From the NCBI RefSeq assembly GCF_017483025.1, contig NZ_JAFUMA010000034.1:1-61751 (forward strand): DNA of 61,751 bases, in the 5' to 3' direction. Positions 60,470 through 61,751 of the stretch are shown piece by piece (position 1 is the first letter of the stretch; the number at the start of each line of letters is the position of its first letter). Origin of the DNA: Anaerotignum sp. Its GTDB lineage: Bacteria; Bacillota; Clostridia; Lachnospirales; Anaerotignaceae. Made by a program: the position numbers and the translations under genes. The notes below the pieces were generated by a model. It was not told where the DNA came from. It searched no databases and saw nothing but the letters and a program-made list of their open reading frames with translations.

Positions 60470-61751
60470 TTAATATTCACCCAATTCCTCCAGCGCTGCG
60501 CGAATCATTTTGCCTGCGATAGGCGTTGCGCTGCCGTAATTGGAATTTTCGATCATAACAGCTACTGCCACTTTCGGATTTTCCGCAGGAGCAAAGCCGA
60601 TGAACCAGCTATGATCATAGCCTGTGGCATTTTCCGCCGTACCTGTCTTACCAGCCACGGTCACGCCGCTGACCGCCGCCGCAGAACCAGTACCGCTGGT
60701 AACAACTTCCGTCATCATATCCCTCAGGATAGCTGCTTCCTCTGCAGAACAGATATCTAATAATTTTTCAGGCACGGTATGTTTTGTTTCCGTCCCATCA
60801 GAATAAACCACATGATCCACAATATAGGGCCGCATCATCATACCGTCATTTGCGATAGCAGATGCCAGCATAGCCATATACAAAGGTGTCACGCCCGTTC
60901 TGCCCTGGCCAATGGCTGTTTCCACCAGTTCGCTTTCCGTTGATCCCTTTTCCAAATAAATATTGTTCAGGCTGGTCTCCAGTTCAAAATGACTGGATTC
61001 CTCCATGCCTACCTGACGCATGGTCTTTGCCAGGTTTCCTGCGCCGATCTCCTCCGCCAGAGCCGCAAAATAACAGTTGCAGGAAGCCGCCAGAGCCGCT
61101 TTCATATCCACAGTACCATGAGCTTTATTATTGTAGCAATGGATCACCTTATCCTCGAATTCTCTTTCCCCGGTACATTCAATGGTAAAGTTCTGCCAGT
61201 TGGAAAGATGCTCCATCCCCGCCAAAGCCGTGATCGTTTTAAAGGTAGAACCGGGAGGATAGAGACCTTGGGTGGCTCTGTTTACCAGAGGACTTTCTTC
61301 GCTTTCCGAAAGGGTATCCCACTGGGATTCCACACTGTTGGGGTTGAAATCAGGGTATGCCTGCAGAGCAAGGATACGCCCTGTGGAAGGCTCCATGACA
61401 ACGATGGCCCCTTTTGCGCTGCCCAGCAGATTACCTGCCGTGCTTTGAATATCCATATCTACCGTAAGAGCAACACTGTTACCCTGCAATTCTGTTTTCT
61501 TTATAATACCACTGACACGTTGAAACAATTCATTATGCAGACGCATCAGTTCAAAGTTTTCCGCCGCTTCCACACCGGTCTTGCCCACACTGCTGTAACC
61601 AGTGATGTGAGCCGCCATGCGGGCGCGGGGATATTCTCTGCTGTATGTGCCGTCATTCTGCAAAACACTGGTGGCAAGAACTTCGCCATCCCTGTCCAGA
61701 ATGTCGCCACGTTTGATGGTTTCATCTACATAACGCAGGCGGCTGTTATAG
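60470..61751 (-). CDS. Class B penicillin-binding protein (5' end outside the window)
   Basis: The visible 427 codons are the C-terminal part of a transpeptidase; the frame stays open to the window edge. Upstream of residue 1 of the longest in-window start it reads RGDILDRDGEVLATS, the typical juxtamembrane RGxIxDRxG block, so only the N-terminal membrane anchor is missing. Catalytic motifs are GSTFKTI (SxxK), AASCNCYF (SxN) and AGKTGTAEN (KTG). The short form without PASTA domains resembles the PbpA type found beside FtsW in Clostridia and Actinobacteria. It cross-links peptidoglycan at the outer face of the membrane. Confidence 0.93.
   Translation of the reverse strand, partial: YNSRLRYVDETIKRGDILDRDGEVLATSVLQNDGTYSREYPRARMAAHITGYSSVGKTGVEAAENFELMRLHNELFQRVSGIIKKTELQGNSVALTVDMDIQSTAGNLLGSAKGAIVVMEPSTGRILALQAYPDFNPNSVESQWDTLSESEESPLVNRATQGLYPPGSTFKTITALAGMEHLSNWQNFTIECTGEREFEDKVIHCYNNKAHGTVDMKAALAASCNCYFAALAEEIGAGNLAKTMRQVGMEESSHFELETSLNNIYLEKGSTESELVETAIGQGRTGVTPLYMAMLASAIANDGMMMRPYIVDHVVYSDGTETKHTVPEKLLDICSAEEAAILRDMMTEVVTSGTGSAAAVSGVTVAGKTGTAENATGYDHSWFIGFAPAENPKVAVAVMIENSNYGSATPIAGKMIRAALEELGEY

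Overview
This window looks like a chromosomal segment of a strictly anaerobic, fermentative Clostridia (Lachnospirales type), most likely an Anaerotignum-like bacterium. The main reason is an acrylate-pathway cluster at 53.7-58.9 kb: a propionate CoA-transferase very like the Pct I remember from Anaerotignum (Clostridium) propionicum, next to both subunits and the ATP-dependent activator of a lactoyl-CoA-type dehydratase. T-box leaders, SpoVB and SpoIID-type proteins, rubrerythrin, an oxygen-sensitive 2-oxoacid:ferredoxin oxidoreductase and strong AGGAGG ribosome sites agree. The species call is inference.

Layout. 0.4-5.8 kb: phosphonate module on the minus strand (phnX; then an iron alcohol dehydrogenase with phnD-phnC-phnE-phnE). 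6.0-10.4 kb: a 1,470-residue secreted LamG/metallophosphoesterase protein. 10.8-12.5 kb: APC permease under a tandem glycine riboswitch. 12.7-18.9 kb: SpoVB flippase, an aluminium-resistance/methionine gamma-lyase-like PLP enzyme, topB, and DegV. 19.1-22.8 kb: pheST with a T-box. 22.9-27.9 kb: operon SpoIID-like gene, three small genes, queA, rarA. 28.0-33.0 kb: leuACDB with a leucine T-box plus two operator-like sites. 33.1-38.2 kb: NlpC/P60 hydrolase, M29 aminopeptidase, isochorismatase-like hydrolase, proS with a T-box. 38.2-42.5 kb: secreted choice-of-anchor I protein, two EamA transporters, and a small exported-looking protein. 42.6-46.1 kb: tRNA-Thr(CGU), LysM-anchored 5'-nucleotidase, DUF4317 protein. 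46.2-53.7 kb: operon DUF255 protein, 2-oxoacid oxidoreductase (two fused subunits), rubrerythrin, with a divergent FAD/Rieske oxidoreductase. 53.8-58.9 kb: acrylate operon. 59.4 kb to the end: patatin-like protein and a class B penicillin-binding protein cut by the window edge.

Three themes link the genes. First, phosphorus scavenging: phosphonate uptake and cleavage, a surface metallophosphoesterase and a phytase-like surface protein sit behind promoters with repeated TTTACA/TTTACG boxes; in three of the four, a box lies exactly nine bases upstream of the -10, as in Bacillus-type Pho promoters. Second, amino-acid economy by RNA sensing: three T-boxes (Phe, Leu, Pro) and one tandem glycine riboswitch. 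Third, anaerobic carbon flow: the acrylate operon and a ferredoxin-linked oxoacid oxidoreductase.

The best candidates for undescribed biology are a compact 71-nt structured leader beginning at the predicted transcript start of an EamA transporter, a 43-codon leader ORF directly behind the acrylate-operon promoter, and the shared Pho-like promoter architecture. No CRISPR array, prophage, insertion sequence or rRNA gene was seen.
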